64,000 nucleotides of DNA from Mycobacterium intracellulare ATCC 13950 (GTDB taxonomy: Bacteria; Actinomycetota; Actinomycetes; Mycobacteriales; Mycobacteriaceae): NCBI RefSeq assembly GCF_000277125.1, contig NC_016946.1, forward strand, positions 2,170,001 to 2,234,000. Direction: 5' to 3'. Numbering within the stretch: the stretch's first letter is position 1; each line of letters starts with the position of its first letter. Under the pieces are notes generated by a model. That model was not told the origin of the DNA and ran no database searches. It saw only the letters and a program-made list of their open reading frames with translations. Both the position numbers and the translations under genes were made by a program. This document shows, one piece after another, positions 60,441-64,000 of the stretch.

Positions 60441-61967
60441 CTATCCGTTGGCCGGCGGCCCGAACCAGCGCCGCAACGCCGCGCGCAGCGCCTCTTGGTG
60501 AGTGCTGCCGAATTCGTCGGCCGCCCAGGCCACATAGCCGTCCGGCCGAATCAACATCGCCGCGGCGGGGCGCTTGGCGGTACTTGCGGTGACGACGTCG
60601 ACCCGCGCGGCCCAGCCTTGCGCCGCGTTCGCGACGGCGCCGCCGAGGTCGAGCACGACCGGACGGCCATCGTGGAGTACGTCGGCCACCCGTCGGCCGT
60701 CATCGAGACTCAGGTCGGGCACCAAGTGGCCCGACAGCGGGTGCTCGTCGCCCACGTCGTAGCGCACGTCGGAGCCCGCCAGCAGCGCCGCCATGTGCCT
60801 TTGTGCGTCCGGGAAGGTGAACAGCTCGCCCAACAGCGTTCGCAGCGCGGCGACTTCGGGTCCCGGCGCCATCAGCGCGATCTGGGACAGCGAGTGCATC
60901 ATGACGCGCTGGCCGACCGGATGGCGCTCGGACTGGTAGGTGTCGAGCAGTCCGGCCGGCGCCGTTCCGTTGATCTCGGCGGCCAGCTTCCAGCCCAGGT
61001 TCATGGTGTCCTGCAACCCCAGGTTCAGGCCCGGGCCGCCCATCGCGCTGTGCACGTGCGCGGCGTCGCCGAGCAGCAGGACGCGGCCGACGCGGTAGCG
61101 TTCGGCATGCCGGGTGTTTTGTCCGTTGATGCGCCGAAGCGCGTGGGGCCCGGGGCCTTTCGGCTCCTCGAACGGAACGTCGACACCCAGCACCCGGCGT
61201 GCGCTCTCGCGCAACTCGGCCAGACTCATCGGCACCTCGTCCACCGGCGGGCCGAATTCGATGGTCCCGAGCAGCGCGCGGCCCGGCTCGAATTCGGCAT
61301 AGATCATTCCGCCCCGGTCGAAGCGGCTGTGCCCGAAGCGAAGCGGACCGAATCCCGGAACCTCGATGCTGGCGATCTCCGGGCGGCGGTACTGGTCGGG
61401 AATGTGCACGTGGGCCAGCCGAGCGACCATCGGTGAGGTGGTGCCGGGAAAGTCGATGCCCAGGGACTTGCGCACCAGGCTGCGCCCGCCGTCCGCGCCG
61501 ACCGCGTAACCGGCGGCGATGGCGTAGTCGCGTTCTTGCGACGCGACGCTCAGCGCGACGGACTCGGCCCCCGGCACGATCCCGACGAGTTCGTGGCCCC
61601 AGCGCACATCCACGCCGAGGTCGCGGGCGCGCTTCTCCAGCAGCCGCACGAGCCGGGGCTGGGGCATGAGCATCGCGTACATCGGGTTGTCGCGGCCCTC
61701 GGGGAAGATCAGCGGCATCGCCGCGAACATCCATCCCGGGCTGGGCCGCGGTGGGCACTCGTCACCGGTGAAGTCCCGATACATCCCGCGCATGTCGAGC
61801 ATCCGAACGACCTGTCCGACAAGGCCGTTGGCCTTCGGCTCGGGGCTGGGGCCGGGCAGGGCGTCCAGCACGACGGGCCTGATGCCGGCCAGCGCCAGCT
61901 CGCAGGCCAGCATCAGCCCGTTGGGGCCGGCGCCGGCGACGACGACGTCGGCGTGTTCGTCAGCCAT
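60441..61967 (-). CDS. FAD-dependent aromatic monooxygenase (PheA/TfdB, rifampicin-monooxygenase-like)
   Basis: The 508-aa class A flavoprotein hydroxylase has an N-terminal GxGxxG dinucleotide motif (VVVAGAGPNGLMLACELALAG), the DG motif YAVGADGGRSLVRKSLG, and the FAD-ribityl motif GRVLLLGDAAHVHSAMGGPGLNLGLQDTMNLGWKLA. A C-terminal thioredoxin-like domain (about 400-508) completes it. It resembles phenol hydroxylases and Rox-type rifampicin monooxygenases. It starts eight bases inside the upstream TetR gene, so it is under that regulator's control. The substrate is unknown. Confidence 0.92.
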   Translation of the reverse strand: MADEHADVVVAGAGPNGLMLACELALAGIRPVVLDALPGPSPEPKANGLVGQVVRMLDMRGMYRDFTGDECPPRPSPGWMFAAMPLIFPEGRDNPMYAMLMPQPRLVRLLEKRARDLGVDVRWGHELVGIVPGAESVALSVASQERDYAIAAGYAVGADGGRSLVRKSLGIDFPGTTSPMVARLAHVHIPDQYRRPEIASIEVPGFGPLRFGHSRFDRGGMIYAEFEPGRALLGTIEFGPPVDEVPMSLAELRESARRVLGVDVPFEEPKGPGPHALRRINGQNTRHAERYRVGRVLLLGDAAHVHSAMGGPGLNLGLQDTMNLGWKLAAEINGTAPAGLLDTYQSERHPVGQRVMMHSLSQIALMAPGPEVAALRTLLGELFTFPDAQRHMAALLAGSDVRYDVGDEHPLSGHLVPDLSLDDGRRVADVLHDGRPVVLDLGGAVANAAQGWAARVDVVTASTAKRPAAAMLIRPDGYVAWAADEFGSTHQEALRAALRRWFGPPANG

Positions 61968-62592
61968 GGGCTGCCTTCTTTCTGGTGGGTTCCGGTAGCC
62001 CCGCCTCGACGGCGGCGAAGCCCGAGCGGATCAACGTGGTGATCGCCACCGGGGGGTCGGCCCATGCATAGGCGTCGGCCGCGGCGTCGCCGACGGCCCG
62101 CACGACGGACATGACCAGTCGGGGGTACAGGTCATGCTTCGGGTCGGTGCCGGTGCGTTCGGCGACTACGCTGAGGAACTCGTCGAACAGGTTCTGCGGC
62201 ACCGAGTTTCGAACTTGCGGCTGCATGAGCAGCTTTCGCACCTCGACGAGTTCCTGGCGGCTGGGTGCCCGGTTCTCGTCGCCGTAGACGTCGCCGAAGT
62301 CGTCCTCCAAGGGCTCCAGCACGGCGTGGGCGATCGCCGTCCAGAGCGGCTCGTCGGCGGGACGCTCCCGGAGCAATGCGACGCTGCGACGCAGGCGTTC
62401 GGCTTGCCGGTAGGCCAGCGCCTCGTATTTGCCGCTGAAGTAGTTGTTGAACGTGCGCAGTGAGACGCCCGCCATGTTGGCGACGTCTTCGCGCGTCACG
62501 TTGTCCAGCCCGCGCTCGAAAGCAAGGCGCAGCGCGGCATCGCTGAGCGCGCGCCGGGTGTCGGCCTTTTTGCGTTCGCGCAGTCCGGACAT
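61960..62592 (-). CDS. TetR-family regulator of the FAD monooxygenase
   Basis: The 210-aa protein has a TetR N-terminus (ERKKADTRRALSDAALRLAFERGLDNVTREDVANMAGVSLRTFNNYFSGKYEAL). The NNYF recognition helix is typical of actinobacterial TetR proteins acting on drug-resistance flavoenzymes. Its 3' end overlaps the monooxygenase start by eight bases. A double TGCC..GGCA site lies 23 bp upstream of ATG 62592. Confidence 0.9.
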   Translation of the reverse strand: MSGLRERKKADTRRALSDAALRLAFERGLDNVTREDVANMAGVSLRTFNNYFSGKYEALAYRQAERLRRSVALLRERPADEPLWTAIAHAVLEPLEDDFGDVYGDENRAPSRQELVEVRKLLMQPQVRNSVPQNLFDEFLSVVAERTGTDPKHDLYPRLVMSVVRAVGDAAADAYAWADPPVAITTLIRSGFAAVEAGLPEPTRKKAAHG

Positions 62593-62614
62593 AGCGGCCA
62601 CCGTACGCAAAAGA

Positions 62615-62644
62615 TGCCCAGTAGGCAATATTGCCCGGTAGGCA
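62615..62644. promoter_or_regulatory. Double TGCCC-R-GTAGGCA operator of the TetR/monooxygenase operon
   Basis: Two 13-bp units TGCCCAGTAGGCA (62615-62627) and TGCCCGGTAGGCA (62632-62644) are separated by ATAT. Each is itself a TGCC-N5-GGCA inverted repeat, and the junction forms the perfect palindrome GGCAATATTGCC. It lies just upstream of the TetR start and is very likely the autoregulatory site. Confidence 0.6.
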
Positions 62645-62801
62645 GTTTTTCGTCGAGTGTGCACTGAGGGCTTTCGGAGTGAAGCCACGGCGGCGACACG
62701 CCGGTGAAGCCCGCCCAGGTTTAACCCGCAACGCCCAGGATTCACACTCGGCGCGAAGACGGGGCGAACGCCGCAGAGAGAGCACGCCAAGCCAAGCGCG
62801 C

Positions 62802-63980
62802 TTAGCGCGCGCCCCAATCCCACCGCGGGGTCGTGATCAGGGTCTGGCCGCCGATGCGCGTTTCACCCCAGTCCTTGTACAGCTCGATCTCGATGGCACC
62901 GTCGGAGCCTTCGGCCATCGGCGCCGCGTCCAGAAATTCCAGCAGGACGCGCGAATGCGTGACCACCACAACCTGGGTCTTGGCGGCGGTGGTACGGATC
63001 AGCGACGCCAGCGGCGCCACCAGGTCCGGGTGCAGCGAGGTCTCCGGCTCGTTGAGCACCATCAGCGAGGGCGGTTGCGGGCTCAGCAGCGCGGCGGCCC
63101 ACAGCAGGAAACGCAGTGTGCCATCGGATAACTCGGCGGCGCGCAACGCGCGCAGCATGCCGCGCTGTCGCAGCTGAAGGTCGAACAGCCCGTCGTGGAT
63201 GGCCACCGAGAGGGTGGCGCCGTCGAACGCCTCGGCGACGGCGCGGCCCAGATCGTCGAACCCCGCTTCGAGGATGGTCTGGATCGCGGCCGCGAGGTCG
63301 CTGCCGTCGTCGGAGAGCACCGGGGTGCGGGTGCCGACCTGCGGGTGCCGCGCGGGCGCCCCGCCGTCGACGCGGAAGCCGTCGTAGAACCGCCACCCGC
63401 GCAGCCGTTCTCGCACGGCCGCGAGCTCGGGAAGCGCGTGCGGGTGGGCGTATTCGGCCAGCACGCTGTGATACGACGGCAGCGATCGCGACAGCTCGTC
63501 GAAACCGCCGCCCGAGTCCGCGCGGGCCTCGGCGAACACCCGCGACCGGCGCACCAGCGTCGTACTTGGCCGCAGCACCGGGCCGGCGAACAACACTTCC
63601 CGTTTGATCTCCGGATCGCGGGCGAACACCGACTTTCCGGCGGACTGCGGGATGCCCAGGTCCACCAGATATCCGAAATCGTCCGCGGCGAAGCCCATTT
63701 CGAGCGACACGGGCCGGGTGCGCACCGTGCCCTCGGTCTTGCCGGTGCGTCGGGTCCCGGCCACCTGCTCGGGGCCGGCCCACAGCACCGACTGCAGCCC
63801 GCCCTCTCGGGCGAGCGACCCGATCACCTCGCCGCGCCCGCAGTCGGCCAGCAGCCGCAGCGCGCGATACAGCGACGACTTGCCGGATCCGTTGGCGCCG
63901 GTGATCACCGACAGCCGGCCCAGCGGCAGGATCACCTCGCGCAGCGAGCGATATCCGCGGATCGCGACGGTCTGCAGCAT
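62802..63980 (-). CDS. RecF/OLD-like AAA ATPase
   Basis: The 392-aa protein has an N-terminal P-loop in an SMC/RecF context (LSVITGANGSGKSSLYRALRLL). A late ABC-type signature/Walker B region follows (ELSDGTLRFLLWAAALL, then LMVLNEPETSLHPDLV), with a switch His in VVVTHSRVLLEFL. This is the single-chain ATPase of the DUF2813/AAA_21 group, often linked to DNA repair or defence. No nuclease or TOPRIM domain and no partner gene are visible within the window. Complete at 63980. Confidence 0.87.
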   Translation of the reverse strand: MLQTVAIRGYRSLREVILPLGRLSVITGANGSGKSSLYRALRLLADCGRGEVIGSLAREGGLQSVLWAGPEQVAGTRRTGKTEGTVRTRPVSLEMGFAADDFGYLVDLGIPQSAGKSVFARDPEIKREVLFAGPVLRPSTTLVRRSRVFAEARADSGGGFDELSRSLPSYHSVLAEYAHPHALPELAAVRERLRGWRFYDGFRVDGGAPARHPQVGTRTPVLSDDGSDLAAAIQTILEAGFDDLGRAVAEAFDGATLSVAIHDGLFDLQLRQRGMLRALRAAELSDGTLRFLLWAAALLSPQPPSLMVLNEPETSLHPDLVAPLASLIRTTAAKTQVVVVTHSRVLLEFLDAAPMAEGSDGAIEIELYKDWGETRIGGQTLITTPRWDWGAR

Positions 63981-64000
63981 GCGGCCGACTGTACGGTCGG

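Noticed and set aside
62802..63980. Defence-island ATPase (OLD/Gabija-like)
   Set aside because: Only a RecF/AAA_21-type ATPase is visible, with no TOPRIM nuclease, helicase or partner gene inside the window, so a defence assignment cannot be supported.
1..64000. tRNA, rRNA, riboswitch or prophage genes
   Set aside because: I looked for cloverleaf-like ends, conserved rRNA blocks and phage structural genes and saw none; short RNAs cannot be excluded by eye.

Overview
The window is high-GC actinobacterial chromosome and almost certainly comes from a Mycobacterium, probably a non-tuberculous species. The evidence is the gene content: LpqH-, PknH-sensor- and TIGR03085-type proteins, several F420/LLM oxidoreductases, an Acr3-ArsC fusion next to CadI, an MgtA-type mannosyltransferase, and a SseB-like sulfurtransferase, PatB-like aminotransferase, haloalkane dehalogenase and HtpG in an order that I recall from the M. 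tuberculosis Rv2291-Rv2299c region. No rRNA, tRNA, CRISPR array, transposase, integrase or PE/PPE gene was recognised. Gene spacing is tight and no stretch of more than about 300 bases is empty.

Layout. 1-3.9 kb: 3' end of a UvrA-type ATPase, a 58-aa zinc ribbon, and three secreted or envelope proteins of unknown role. 4-8.8 kb: aldehyde dehydrogenase behind a 16-bp palindrome, a TPM-domain membrane protein, an APH/P-loop kinase, and an S51-type peptidase-like protein coupled to the next gene. 8.8-16.3 kb: one 2507-aa regulator with a SARP/BTAD DNA-binding head, a class III cyclase domain, an AAA/TPR core and nine tandem NTF2-like modules. Divergent to it (16.4-19.3 kb) are a GAF-SpoIIE-HATPase phosphatase and a STAS antagonist. 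19.4-26.8 kb: Ddn-like protein, two collagen-like secreted proteins, two methyltransferases, a VIT-family transporter, and a thioesterase/acyl-CoA synthetase pair. 26.9-36 kb: htpG, an F420 oxidoreductase, lipoprotein, NDMA-type alcohol dehydrogenase, thiolase and CysQ. 36-40 kb: a DoxX-like / membrane / multicopper oxidase operon beside a MarR gene. 40-43 kb: haloalkane dehalogenase, DUF2652 protein and aminotransferase.

41.8-50.8 kb is the most coherent accessory unit. Two divergent promoters carry nearly the same palindromic operator (44186-44209 and 48874-48896), and a TetR gene lies beside the second. Together they could control two paralogous NAD(P)-dependent oxidoreductases, an LLM oxidoreductase and an LLM C-terminal fragment gene, a substrate-binding protein without a signal peptide, an AveC-like membrane protein, a 36-aa membrane peptide, the TetR and a P450. 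This looks like a substrate-induced catabolic or modification pathway of unknown substrate. 52.4-54.7 kb is an arsenic operon (arsR, acr3-arsC fusion, cadI/arsI) with a leaderless-looking promoter. 54.7-64 kb holds an LLM/TetR/P450 group, SseB-like sulfurtransferase, MgtA-like mannosyltransferase, a TetR-controlled FAD monooxygenase and a RecF-like ATPase.

Convergent gene junctions often hold strong perfect palindromes. Some belong to repeat families present more than once in the window.
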